Part shown: positions 1 through 10,930 of the stretch, piece by piece | How the letters are laid out: the number at the start of each line of letters is the position of its first letter | Position numbering within the stretch: position 1 is the first letter of the stretch | Source: Paragonimus westermani | Lineage: Eukaryota; Platyhelminthes; Trematoda; Plagiorchiida; Troglotrematidae | Assembly (NCBI GenBank): GCA_008508345.1 | Contig: QNGE01001278.1 | Location: 81,348 to 145,347 of the forward strand | DNA: 64,000 nucleotides | Reading direction: 5' to 3' | The notes under the pieces: generated by a model | Told to the model about the DNA's origin: nothing | What the model saw: only the letters and a program-made list of their open reading frames with translations | Database searches by the model: none | Made by a program: the position numbers and the translations under genes

Positions 1-2382
1 GAAATGACACACAATGTTCACTCACTTATATAATTGGCGGATGACGTCGGACATCACGGCCAACTTGACAGGTTTTCAGCCTTCCCCTTCGAGTCGTACA
101 TTTACCACATCAAAGGTATGCAGCAGTTCCCATGCAATCCTGTAGCTCAATTATACCGCAGGTAGAAAGAAGAGTGTACTATGGCCAAAGTGATTAAAAC
201 TGATCGGTCACTGCATGTTGAAGTCCACAACAACGGATGCAAAATATGGAAGTTACCCCTTAAAGGTTCATTTCTTTCAAATGTTAGTCCCAATATTGTA
301 ATCATTTCACACAAACTGCTACACCTTATTGTGGACATTAACACTATTGATGCGAACCAACCAACTCTTTTCTGTTAACGTTTCGAGGTTAATGCTGACT
401 ATTGGGTGCATAGCATCCCATCGTCCATGTTGTTCATATTTCAGGTAAACGAAGTCAACGATCATGTGTATCATCTATTTCTTTCCGACCTATTCTGTAA
501 ATGTGTCCTTTTTACTTCGTCATCAATTTCACTTGTTATTCCGCTTTTGCACACGTTTGACAAAACGCCAATAAACATGAACCAATAAGACGTGCTTGTG
601 AACTTTTACTCCGCTGACGTGAAAAATGTTACCTGGAACCAACAAAAACCTTTCTACTTTCGGATATGGATAGACCAAAGTGTTACTGCGTGGTTAAAAT
701 TGATGCCGATGACAACGAAGATGTTGCCGTTATAATCAGCAGCTAGCTGAATGCTGCTGGAAAAACAGAGGTTTTCCACGACTGCCTGGAACTGCGTATT
801 ACAGATATGCACAGAAAAACTTGCACTCGAGTACCGTACCATACTGGTTACCACAAGTAAGTGAAGCTATTATATAACAAACATAGCTATATTTCATTGA
901 AGTTGACTTTGAACATGCCAGGGAAATGAAGGTGCGGTACACATCCGATAAACTGTCTTCCAGCGACGACACAATAAATATGGGATTACCCCTAAACGTC
1001 CAATGTAAGTTGATTGTTTCTATTTGTTAACCAATTACCGGTAAACGACTGAGGTTCGCGGACGATGACAGTAAAGTGGACGGCAGTGCAAAAAAGGAAG
1101 TGTGAGCCTACTTCGATGAGGTATTCAGTTCCATCATGCAGCTCCACAATGGAGCATCGAAGACCCATCGACTGCATCACTTAGGGTGCAAAAACCATCA
1201 TCCACAACGACAGTGGTGATGAACCTTTATTTTGGAATCAATTACTTGCAGGAAATGGCTTAGAAGGAAAAATGACTAAGAATGATCTACAAAAGATCCG
1301 TTAATCTTTTCTGAATGCTTCAAATGGTAACAGCGTGTTTTGCACCTAATACAATTCCTCAGAGATAGCCCACGGTATCAATGTGCAAATGAACTCATTA
1401 CGGGCAATCATGGAACGGGTGACTGCCGAAATAACGCGACTAGTGAATAAAAAGAAGCCGTGTGAGCCAGTATACTAGCTTGTACATATATTGGCCCACA
1501 CGTGAACGAGGAAGGCGGATAGATACACTCTCAGCAACCAAAACACTGCTCCTCGAGAGAATTCATCACAAATTTCCCGAACCCAGCTTTCATTCACTCC
1601 TAAACAGAATCCTTAATTAGTGCCAGCAGGGGGCGTAGGATTATTGCACAATGTGCTGAGTGGTTCTTAGGTCATAGGGTTACATCACGAAATTTATAGT
1701 ACGGTCGTTCTGAGTGCCCAATGCGCTCATCCAAGGATCTTGGGTATTGTTCGAGACGGTTCGAAGTGAACTACGTCACTGATTTTTGTCTGTAACTTTT
1801 CGTAAAGTGTCCTTTAAAAACAGCAAATGTGGTAGGGCTTATCATGAAAGTTACGAACTCTCAAGAATGTACCCGGGTATAACCCGTAGTTTGAGCAGTA
1901 TGAAAGAAGCATCAGTTTTTCAGAGGTCGTACACACTCAGTTAATACCCTTTACAGTGTACCTGACGTTGTATGCCTTATATATTTTATTACGTCCATGT
2001 GTCCCGACCATGTAACTGTAGCCAACATCCCAGCACGGTATCCCAATTGCTGCAGAACGAACGCAGATGTGGAACATACGTACGAAAGGAGTACTGACCT
2101 GGATGATAGTATATCAACAACGCATTCAGATTATGAAATAGTTCGACTAATTTGTGCTCTCTTAAGTATGCATCCACTTCATGCTTCCTGGGACAATTTT
2201 CATAATCCATCACTCAGTTCGCATAGTAATTTTTGGAAAATAGCCTGTTAAAACGACAGAATTGCAAAATTGCAAGGTTCCAAATTGATATGATTAGAAT
2301 AGATTGTGTAACGACATTTTATTGGAAAGGACTGGTTCATTGTTCGTGAAACAAAACAGTTTTTCAATAAGCACTACAACTG
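1..2382. other. Non-coding flank, no gene recognised
   Basis: I see only short open stretches of up to about 84 codons, none with a recognisable domain and none forming a convincing exon chain. The segment carries one copy of a dispersed short repeat (1632-1774) and ends at the 5' terminus of LINE copy A. Its last bases before A include ACTACAACTG, which resembles ACTAAGCTG just beyond the 3' end of LINE copy C. That would suit a decayed target-site duplication if A and C exchanged flanks by inversion; this is inference. Confidence 0.5.
1632..1774 (+). repeat. Dispersed short repeat, copy 1
   Basis: GGCGTAGGATTATTGCACA here is shared exactly with 31062-31080. About 100 bases further on, both loci have TATTGTTCGAGA followed by a similar GAAGTGAA segment. 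Both copies lie on the same strand with diverged middles, as expected of an old interspersed repeat. The family is not identified. Confidence 0.4.
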
Positions 2383-2404
2383 CGCGGGTAACTCGAAATT
2401 TTTT

Positions 2405-2640
2405 CTTGTAACGCTGTGTGCTGTTGACGCCATTTTGCTTTGCGTTTGTGTAATTCGTGTGCATGTCTTACTGTGACTTTGGCTCACGTTTGTTTCTTTT
2501 ATCTCTTTTTACAGGACTATCGTTGGAACCCCGAAATTCTAAGGAACGTTGTACCCCGGTGTCTCCACGTTGAAAAAGTAGGTATACGAGTGTATCAGGT
2601 ACACGAAGCCAGAATGTCCGGCTTGTCTGTTACGAATAAA
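2405..2640 (+). repeat. SINE-like insertion in the 5' UTR of copy A
   Basis: This block interrupts the 5' UTR relative to copy C and is homologous to 24345-24680 on the other strand. Both copies have a tRNA-like A-box (here TGTCTTACTGT at 2464-2474; TGGCTTACTGG in the other copy) and a B-box-like motif about 47 bases downstream (here GTTGGAACCCC at 2522-2532; GTTCGAACCCC in the other). The spacing suits an internal pol III promoter, hence a tRNA-derived SINE. This copy is the more decayed one. Confidence 0.45.
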
Positions 2641-2850
2641 ATATCCTCGCTGTTATGTCTATTCATATTTTTGCTATCCTGGTAACCATTGCATCAAAAA
2701 ACAATTATATACGATCATTGCTATTCGTTGAAGAATAGCATAAATCACGGTGTATTAGCATATTTGTGTTTAATAGTATCCGTACTATTTTGTAATCTCG
2801 TGTTTCCTTTCTATTAACAACTGTCATATTCACTCACAGACTATAACACA

Positions 2851-4246
2851 ATGACACGCACAAGATCCAGCAGCATCGGTGGATCAGAGATATCGAGTGC
2901 TTGTGGTCGTTTCGGCTGCCGCATGACTCTTCGGAACGGTATGCAATGCCAGACATGCCTACACTGCTACCAGTTTGAGTGTACTGGCCTCAGGGAGGGC
3001 CAGGACGCCTTGCTCACTTCATCAAAAAGATCATTTAGCTGTATGAGCTGTCTCTTCCGAGATAGCTGCACCACACTGAAGGCCACGGCAGATACTCTAC
3101 TCGCCACCCCGCGAGAGCAGGAGTCAGACGCGTGCAAGTGTGGCTACAAGGCATCTAAAGATGTATGCACACAGATAGCCACGGTAGAAGGAGCCCTGAA
3201 TGATACTCAGAGAACGTTAGCTGACATGAAGTCAGAACTGAGCTCGTTGAATGGGTACATTGCCCTTGCCCTTCCAGGCACTGCAGCTGCTCGCAAGGCA
3301 GTGGCTTTGTCCACTGCTCAAATTGGGGAATTCGCGACGAGCTTGAAGGACAGAGCACTCCGGGAGAAGAGGCTTGTCTTGTGAGGACCATTTCCGACTA
3401 CACTATTTCCCGTGGAAAAAGCCAGAGCGGTGCTCAACGCTTGTTTCCCCCAGAGTCCATAAAAATGGTCTCCGCCAGCAGACTTCACTCCAAAGCTACC
3501 AAGAAGTCACTGGGACTCCTTGTGACGTTACCCGCTAAGCTTAGCACGGAGAAAGCACTGGAGAAAGTGGTTGAACTAAAGAGAAAGCACGTTAACCTCT
3601 GGAGATTCTCTCTGGATCGCTCACTGCAGAAGCGGCAGAAGCGCTTTCAGCTTTCTAGAACAAGGTTATGCATCAAGGTTGACCCCAAAATCCAGGCTAG
3701 CGTTAAGGTCCTTATCCCTGCTGTCAAGAGGGGACCGGTGTCTTCGGACGAACCACCCCAAGCACACACTTCAGAGGCCACTGCCCCTATCTCATTGGAA
3801 AGTGAAGCGCCTGTGGATATGCAGGGGGCCGGTAGAACAGATCTCAAAGGTGTTGAGGACCATCACTCTTCTAGACCCCCAGTCATCTCACGGAAAAAAC
3901 GGCCGTTAAAAATATTTTATTCCTAAGCTTTACAGCCCAGGAGTCTGTTGGGATCCTCCCTGCATCAAAAATGGCCCAAACATGTATCATTCCGGCGGCT
4001 CTCTCTCCGGCTGCATCGGGGCCATTTCGTCCTATACTCTCTTCTCATATACAACTCAATCCAACTTTTCGAGGGTGCAAAACCGCAAATCACCCTCCAA
4101 AAGCTCTAAAAGCAAGAGCGGTCCGAAAGTCATCGATCTTGGGCCAAGAGAAGCGGACGAATCGTCCCACAGGGACGCTCACTTATGCCCAGGCTGTGAT
4201 GAAACGGCTACCGCCCCCAAGAGGGCTCACAGAACTACGCCGCTAG
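2851..4246 (+). pseudogene. Broken ORF1 (zinc-finger nucleic-acid-binding protein) of copy A
   Basis: By homology to intact ORF1 of element B, this encodes the RNA-binding ORF1 protein. The start is MTRTRSSS. The N-terminal PHD-like cysteine pattern is present (C18, C23, C33, C36, C44 and a later C-x2-C), but the ligand histidine is replaced by Gln in CYQFEC (B has WYHFKC). Three lesions break the frame: a TGA at 3382-3384 where B has Trp, a one-base shift near 3440-3455, and a stop after 3923. The third open segment (3971-4246) still holds the conserved TLTYAQAVMKR motif near the C-terminus. The TGA, the shift and the later stop recur at the matching positions in copy C. Confidence 0.8.
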
Positions 4247-4523
4247 CCGCACAACCCCCTCACTACTGAGGCTACTTTCTCAAGCTTTCCCTCGTGCACT
4301 TCTGTCTCTTTTTGCACCCAGCCAAACGAAGAAGTAGCCTTAAAGTGCGTGTACACCAACTGTCAGCCTTCTGAACAAACTACCAGAAATCAGACAGCTG
4401 GTCAACGACACTAGCACTCACATTCTTGCATTAACAGAGACCTGGCTTTCCGCGGATATCAGTGATAATGAACTGCATGTCCCTGATTACTCTTTATACC
4501 GGACGGACTCCTCCCGTGGACGC

Positions 4524-7121
4524 ATGGGAGGCTGCGCCGTTTTCCTAAGCCAGAAGCTCCCAGTGCCAGCTGTCGTAGGGGAATTTACCTTCCCAGAGAA
4601 ATGCGACACGCTCTGGATTAAACTCCAACTTCGCAAACGTGACACGCTTCTTACCGGTGTTGTGTACCGCTCGCCGTCATGCAGTGCATCCGACGACGAA
4701 GCCATCCTTGCTACCTTAGACAGACTCACGTCTGCCCAGCGTTTCTCCCATCTTCTTATTATGGGTGACTTCAACGCACCCAAACTCAACTCTATGGCGG
4801 CTTCTCATGAGGACTGTGGCTGCGGGTTCTCGAAGTCCTTGGCAATGTTGATCCATGAGAAAGCCTGGACACAGCATGTCGATCTACCTACAAGGCACCG
4901 TCCAGGACAGACACCCTCCTTGCTCGATCTGGTCATTACGAACGAGGCTCACCTGGTAGATAGGGTGGTCATCAAACCGCCGCTAGGGCATAGTGACCAT
5001 ATGCTACTAAACTTTGACTTTATCTGTTACTGGCTCCAAAACGCTGTAACAAAGACTTCATTCCGAAACTTCCAAAACGCAGACTTTAACGCACTAAGGA
5101 CGTTCTTAAGCACACTCAGCCTCACATCCGACTCAGTGAACTTGAACTACCTTTCCTTTAAAGCTGCCATTCACGAAGCCGATGAGGCATTTGTTCCTCG
5201 AAAACTATTGAAGTTCTCCTCTCGTGCACCGCTTCCGCGGAACATACGCCGCCTTCTTGAATTACGTTCTCGTCTATTCTCTAAACAGAAGCTAACGGAT
5301 AGGCCAGAGGATCTAGAGGCCTTTCGCTCTGTACGAAACAGGTGCAAGCGGGAAATCCGGCAACACACCCAACACGTACAGTCGAAAATCCTACAAATAG
5401 CTCACGAGAATAAGAATTTTCTTTTCAAGTATATACGACGCCAGAGAAAAACTAAGCCCTCAGCGCTTTCTCTGCGGCTTCCCGACGGGGAAACCTCCTC
5501 CAACCCCCAAGTGGTTGCCGAGATGTTCAGGGAATACTACTCATCAGTCTACAATGTGGATCTGCCAAACTGGCATCCAATTCTCCCGCAGAGGCACTTC
5601 CAACAACCCATCCTGACAGCTGACTTTTCTGTGTCTGACGTTCAGGACCTCTTGCTTAAGATCAATCCTTATAGTGCCATGGGACCAGACAAGATCCATC
5701 CCCGGATCCTCAAAGAAGCGGCCGTCAGTTTGGCGATGCCTCTCTTCGATCTGTTTAAACAGACACTTCGGACAGGCACTCTTCCGGAGGCATGGAAAGA
5801 GGCCAATGTCTCACCTATATTTAAAACAGGCGATCGTCATTCTCCTGCTAGTTATCGACCGATCAGCCTTACCAGCATCCCATGCAAGATAATGGAGCGA
5901 CTGTTAAAACGCACTATCTTTAAGCATTTCTTCTCAAATAACCTCTTCTCTTCGACCCAGCATGGCTTTCTTCCTGAGCGGTCATGCATAACTAATATGT
6001 TAATCTTCATGGATAGCCTAACAGAGGCCAAAGACAATGGTCATATCTCGGACGCTATCTTCTTCGACTTTGCCAAAGCCTTCGACCGTGTCCCACACGG
6101 TCCTCTGCTGCACAAACTAGAAGCCTATGGGATTCAAGGAGAAGTTCTCCGCTGGATAACCTCCTTTCTTGGTAACAGGACTTTCAGAGTAAAAACCGGT
6201 TCAGGCCTTTCGTCCCCATCCCCAGTCTCTGTGGGGGTCCCTCAAGGATCGGTACTTGGTCCATTGTTGTTTCTTATTTACATCAATGATCTCCCCGAGT
6301 TGATCTCCAGCAACGCTCTCCTTTATGCCGACGACTTAAAAATCTGGAACGCCTGTGACCCCAGTGCATTGCAGATTGACCTTGATCGTATTAAGTGCTG
6401 GTCAGAGGATTGGAGTCTCCCTCTAAACGACAGTAAGTGTGCGCACATGTCACTCGGAGGAGACTCTGGGAACCTATTCGTGATACATGGTGCACAAAGT
6501 GTAGTAGGTATCACGAAAGTAGACCTCAAAAAAGACCTAGGGATCTGGCTATCGTCTGGGTTGTCCTTCTCTTATCATCACCAGCTGGCCGCAAAAAGGG
6601 GTCTCATGACTCTCGGGATGATCAAACGAACCTTCCCCCGGATTGACAAGCGCGCCTTTCACACGCTTTACAGAGTCTACATAAGACCATTGCTCGAGTA
6701 TGCCAATCAAGTCGTCTACACCGGTTTGAAGAAGGACATACTCGCCATTGAACGTGTCCAGCGAGTAGCCACCAAAATGGTCACTGGCTTACGGCATCTA
6801 TCCTACGAGTCTCGCCTTGAAATTCTCGATCTTTATCCACTTGAGTTTCGTAGACTCCGCGGCGACTTAATTCTTACACACTTTCTCTTTAGCACAGGAC
6901 TCGTGCAACAATTCTTCACCCTAGTAAGTGATAACAGTCGAAGAGGTCACGACAAGAAGCTCTATAAGCTTCGACCTCGGACCTTCCTAAGACAACAGTT
7001 CTTCTCTTATAGGGTTATCAACTACTGGAACGACCTACCACTAGAGATTGTTAGCTGCTCTTCTGGAGATCGTCTCGAAGTGTTATTGGATTCTCCCCTA
7101 CTTAATCAACCGTTAAATTAA
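4524..7121 (+). CDS. ORF2: endonuclease and reverse transcriptase of copy A
   Basis: The frame is open from 4344; the first Met is at 4524 (865 aa). ORF2 protein nicks target DNA and reverse-transcribes the element RNA. AP-endonuclease motifs are GDFNAPK (81-84) and HSDH (156-159); TETWL lies in frame upstream of the Met. RT motifs are SYRPISLTS, FDFAKAFD (514-521), GVPQGSVLGP and YADD (601-604). The C-terminal SYRVINYWNDLP block is typical of CR1/Jockey-group elements. A two-base deletion near 4364 puts the endonuclease N-terminus with its active-site Asn (the TNC motif in B) out of frame, and an in-frame TAA lies at 4341. The product would therefore lack the first part of the endonuclease, and I judge it probably inactive in nicking while the RT is intact. 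Copy C has the same deletion. Confidence 0.85.
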   Translation: MGGCAVFLSQKLPVPAVVGEFTFPEKCDTLWIKLQLRKRDTLLTGVVYRSPSCSASDDEAILATLDRLTSAQRFSHLLIMGDFNAPKLNSMAASHEDCGCGFSKSLAMLIHEKAWTQHVDLPTRHRPGQTPSLLDLVITNEAHLVDRVVIKPPLGHSDHMLLNFDFICYWLQNAVTKTSFRNFQNADFNALRTFLSTLSLTSDSVNLNYLSFKAAIHEADEAFVPRKLLKFSSRAPLPRNIRRLLELRSRLFSKQKLTDRPEDLEAFRSVRNRCKREIRQHTQHVQSKILQIAHENKNFLFKYIRRQRKTKPSALSLRLPDGETSSNPQVVAEMFREYYSSVYNVDLPNWHPILPQRHFQQPILTADFSVSDVQDLLLKINPYSAMGPDKIHPRILKEAAVSLAMPLFDLFKQTLRTGTLPEAWKEANVSPIFKTGDRHSPASYRPISLTSIPCKIMERLLKRTIFKHFFSNNLFSSTQHGFLPERSCITNMLIFMDSLTEAKDNGHISDAIFFDFAKAFDRVPHGPLLHKLEAYGIQGEVLRWITSFLGNRTFRVKTGSGLSSPSPVSVGVPQGSVLGPLLFLIYINDLPELISSNALLYADDLKIWNACDPSALQIDLDRIKCWSEDWSLPLNDSKCAHMSLGGDSGNLFVIHGAQSVVGITKVDLKKDLGIWLSSGLSFSYHHQLAAKRGLMTLGMIKRTFPRIDKRAFHTLYRVYIRPLLEYANQVVYTGLKKDILAIERVQRVATKMVTGLRHLSYESRLEILDLYPLEFRRLRGDLILTHFLFSTGLVQQFFTLVSDNSRRGHDKKLYKLRPRTFLRQQFFSYRVINYWNDLPLEIVSCSSGDRLEVLLDSPLLNQPLN

Positions 7122-7330
7122 TAATTTATCCTGTTTTGCTAGATTATTGTTTTACTCTGTTATTGGTACTTTCTGTAACCCCCAAGAGCGGTGCTACACT
7201 CCGTTTTCAATGACTGCCTTTCAGGTGGACAGAAAACCGCCGGACATCGAAACGAGCAAACTGGTTGGATCCGAGTAGATTGGGTCCCCAGCCTCGAACC
7301 CGTGTAAAACTCGCTGTAATCGCTGAAATC

Positions 7331-9418
7331 GACATCCTCATGGACGATGGCACCTCGGATGGCGTGGTCACGGCACGTCACCGCCCCGACGCGGCATCGT
7401 TTTGGTCAGATTCTCTCTCTGCTTGAATTAGTTTTCACTAATGAAAGCCCCCTGGTAGACAGAGTGATTCACAAGCCGCCACTTGTACACGGTGAGCACT
7501 CTGATCTTATCTGTTACTGGTTACAACAACCAGCAAAATGGTCCACAGTTCGAAAATTTAATCAAGCTGATGCTAGCGGCAAGAGAACCTACCTAGGTTC
7601 AGATCTTCTTGACCTGCACTCCGTGGACCTGAACTGCCACATGTTTCATAGCGCAATTCAGAAGTAGACAACTTATTTATACCGTGCAAACTGTGCATTT
7701 TCTCTTATCAGCCACCACTTCCGCACAGGATACGTCGTCTTCTAGACAACCATTCCCATTTATTTGCAACGCATAAGATTACGGGAACCTCAGAGGACCT
7801 AAGAGCGTTCCACACTGTTCGAAACAGGTGTAAGCGGGAAATCCGCGGACACACTAAACTCGTACAAGAGAAGATCCTCCTCAGAGCCCGTGGGGAAAAA
7901 ATCTTCTTATTTAAGCATATGCGACGACTAAGAAAGAAAAACCTTCAGCTCTTTCTTTAAGACTCCCCAATGGGGAGACTTCATCTGACTCCCTTGTTTT
8001 GGCCGAGTTATTCAGGGAATAATACTCGGCAGTCTACAACGTCGCATATCCGAGCTGGCATCCTGTACTACTGTCGTTCATCCAGCATGGCTTCCTTCTT
8101 ATCGGTCATGCATAACAAACATGCTTATTTTCATGGATAGTCTGACAGGGGCAAAAGATAATGGCCTCATCTCTGATGCTATCTTCTTCGATTTCGCCAA
8201 GGCTTTTGACCATGTCCCACACGGTCCCCCGAAGCACAAACTGGGAGCTTACGAAATTCAAGGGGAGGTTCTTCGCTGGATTGCCTCTTTTCTTGATAAT
8301 AGAACGTTTAGAGTCAAAACCGAATCAGACATCTCGTCTTCTTCTGTCAGTTCTGCGGGATTTCCTCAAGGGTCAGTTCTAGGTCCTTTGTTATTCCTCA
8401 TTTACATCAACGACCTTCCAAACAAAATTTCCAGCAACGTCCTCTTATGTGCAGACGACCTAAAAACCTGGAATGCCACTGATCTCAATGCACTACAAAT
8501 TGATCTCGACGCAATCAAGCGCTGGTCGGACGATTAGAGTCTCACACTGAATGATAATGAACGTGCTCACATGTAACTCGGTGGAGATTTTGGCAATGCC
8601 TTCATGATTCATAATGCACCTAGCACAGTAGATAACATGAGAATCGATCTGAAGATAGGTCTTGACATATGGTTGTCTTCTAACTTGTCCTTCACGTATC
8701 ACCATGAATTGGAGGCAAAAATGGATTTGCCGCTCTTATGATGATTAGGCGCACTTTCCCCCGCATAGACAAGGAAGCTTTCCAAACGCTTCACGGGATT
8801 TATATAAGACCGCTTCTCGAGTATGAGCATCAGGTCGTGTATACCGGCCTGTAGAAAGACATATTAGCTGTGGAACGTGTCCAGCGCTCGGCTACCAAGG
8901 TGTTCGCGGGCCTGGGTAATGTTACTTACGAGTCTCGGCTTGAAATTCTTGACCTTTATCCACTTGAATTCCGAAAACTCCGTGGTGATTTAATACTTAC
9001 ACACTTCTTTAGAGTAGGTCTTGCAGAACGGTTCTTCACTGTAGCGAATGATGACGGCCGGCGAGGACATAATAGGAAGCCTTTCAAGCTTCGTCCTCGG
9101 ACCATTCGTGAGCGGCAGTTTTTTTCTTACAGGGTTGATAACTATTGGAACAGCCTTCCTTCTGAGGTCGTCAGCAGCGCTTCTAGGGATCGTTTCAAAG
9201 CTTTGCTTGATTCTCATTTACCTAAAATTGCACTATGCGAGTGATCTCTCTTTTTTCTTGGTATTCACTGTAGTTCCAAAGAGTGGTGCTTCAACCTGTT
9301 TTCAATGATCGCCTCTCAGAACAACGGACACCGACTTTTACTGAGCAAAGATAACCGACTGGATCCGGGAAACTTGCGCCGCTGCCTTGAACGTGTGTAT
9401 CAATCACTGAATCGCTGA
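7331..9418 (+). mobile_element. Fragment E: 3' half of an old B-type LINE
   Basis: Starts exactly at the end of copy A. The first bases (GACATCCTC...) align with the B sequence encoding the endonuclease segment just before its KAWTQHV motif. It continues through the RT, the C-terminal block, the 3' UTR and an 8-bp repeat tail ending ATCGCTGA. About 390 bp of RT (between the equivalents of HPVLPLQ and QHGFLP) are deleted. The missing 5' half matches fragment D at 20041-21818 on the other strand. Past the end, CTGCTCATCGGAAGAAAAA is also found at 35252-35270, which looks like the empty insertion site. Confidence 0.85.
7347..9244 (+). pseudogene. Decayed ORF2 in fragment E
   Basis: Several frames must be combined to follow the protein. 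Segment 7347-7667 holds the endonuclease C-terminal part, with HSDH decayed to HGEHS. Segment 8121-8537 holds RT motifs: FDFAKAFD is intact, GVPQGS has become GFPQGS, and the catalytic YADD has become CADD. Segment 8870-9244 holds the C-terminal domain ending near [14 protein letters not shown]. Stops and frameshifts between these parts rule out a functional product. It is more similar to B than to A. Confidence 0.85.
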
Positions 9419-10159
9419 CCTGTAACTGCTCATCGGAAGAAAAAAATTGGCGATCGTGACTGCGTTTGTTTTCCGGATTCCGGCTCCGTATGCTGTCCAC
9501 TTGATGCAGTGATATATACCACCTGCTTATCAGCCATGTACTGGCAGCGAGCGGACAACCGTTGCACGCCCAGGTCTGTGTTCACGAAAGTATCCAGATT
9601 TAGGATCGGGCATGTATATTGAAAATCCTGGTTTTGCCAACCTTACCATTTCTTGGCGTTCTGGATTGTGATTACTTTGTCGCCTTGGTTTTATTTTCGA
9701 TCTTATTAATTATAAGGTGCGGATGTACGTGAGCGCTTCCTTTTTGAATCTACGTACGAAACATTGTTACGTCATATGGAGGCTCCGAACTGACAGTTCC
9801 CTGAATCCGTGCGCCAAAAATATTTCAAGAGCATTGTCACAGAGCCTTCACTGCATGTATCGAACAGAGCGCGGAAAGTAAGCGAACGGCACCAGGTGAC
9901 ATTCAATTTGAAAAGACAGCTGCCAAAGCTCACTCACACCCTGCGATGCAGTGTTGGCATAGACGAGGCACGTCCGATTTGATAGGTAGCTCGTTGTTTG
10001 CCAATCCGTCTTCAAGAACAAGCGGATACCATTCGCGGGAAATGTTGCAGAATTGCCATCCGCTCACCAATACCTCGTGCGCGCCTTCGGCTATATTGGT
10101 CAGGGGAGAAATGCCCTCCAATAGTATGTTTTGGCTGTCATTGACCTAATGCGATTACT
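9419..10159. other. Non-coding stretch between fragment E and the gypsy fossil
   Basis: The first about 30 bases resemble the sequence beside the right G-family repeat (35243-35272) and so mark the 3' flank of the D/E insertion. In the rest I see no gene; the upstream (gag/protease) part of the gypsy element at 10160 may lie here but is not recognisable. Confidence 0.45.
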
Positions 10160-10930
10160 AAAACAGAGTTGTTTCCACTGCCACGTATCCTTAAGACCAT
10201 CAAGGCCGCTTCATAATACGAGTGGTTTGGTACGTTTGACGTAGCCTTCAGTTAAATGCAGATGGACATAGCGCCCGGCGACTGTATAAGAGCCGTGTTT
10301 GTGACGCCACACGGCGACGTGATTCTGAGCGGCGGACCCCCCGGCCACCTACAAACGCTAATGCGACTGAAGCTAAACTATCTTATTTTGAACACTGCTT
10401 GGTTCATTCAAGTGACAGGATCATACACGGTTGTCCTGTTGATGCAGTAGAGTAGCCCAGAGTTGAGTGAAATGTTTTTATGCAGGTCGAGGTGAAATAC
10501 TTAGGGCACGTCATATATGTGGGGAGTTTCCCAGAAGGGGAAAGTTAACTGAAAGACTACTTTGAGTACTGATGAGGTCCACGAATTCCGTGAGTCGACT
10601 TTATTTCACCCAAGGTTTGTTCCCCGGTTTTCTCACCCTCTCTAACCATTAACGATGTTGGCATAGAAAAAACGATCGCTCGAGTAGTCTGAGGGGTGCA
10701 AACAGTCATTTGGCCATCTGAAAAATGCGTCGGGCACACCCGCACCCCAGCACCTGTGGATAAAAAGCGGGTATTGATGTGTTCTCCAAGTTGCCCATAA
10801 ACTGTTGATCCAGTGGGTGCCTTTATCAGTATCCAGCGGCAGAGAAGATGATCTGTTCGGCTGCATGGCAGTGGCGAACCGGAAGGCTTGCGACGGCACA
10901 GTGACACGGAATGATCATCTGTGCGCACTG
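10160..10930 (+). pseudogene. Ty3/gypsy polymerase fossil (RT and RNase H)
   Basis: Conceptual translation in drifting frames gives the gypsy RT sequence in the right order: a FPLPRI segment, then YEWFGTFD (the WFSTLD motif), MQMDIAPGD, FVTPHGD, GGPPGHLQTLM (the NAPATFQRLM region), then VKYLGHVI, EVHEF and FVPRFSHPL, and finally an RNase H-like WSEGCKQSF-like stretch to about 10930. The segment carrying the YxDD catalytic motif is missing or unrecognisable between about 10370 and 10490. There are many stops. No LTRs were found. This is an inactive LTR-retrotransposon relic on the + strand. Confidence 0.7.

Larger units (their letters stand above)
2383..7330 (+). mobile_element. CR1-like non-LTR retrotransposon, copy A
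   Basis: Full-length but defective element. The 5' terminus begins CGCGGGTAACTCGAA, as in B and D. A 5' UTR with one repeat monomer follows, then broken ORF1 (from 2851), ORF2 (AP endonuclease plus reverse transcriptase, to 7121), a 3' UTR and a short tail of 8-9 bp units related to AATCGCTGA. It matches copy C on the other strand base for base without net gaps: paired coordinates sum to 22528 from 2851 to 7121. Differences from C are few except in 6660-7090. A carries a SINE-like insertion in its 5' UTR that C lacks, and one monomer fewer. The 3' end abuts fragment E directly. Confidence 0.9.

Noticed and set aside
2851..3926. Programmed frameshift or readthrough in ORF1 of copies A and C
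   Set aside because: Related element B has one continuous ORF1, and A/C also carry a further stop and the ORF2 deletion. Decay of a shared ancestor is simpler.
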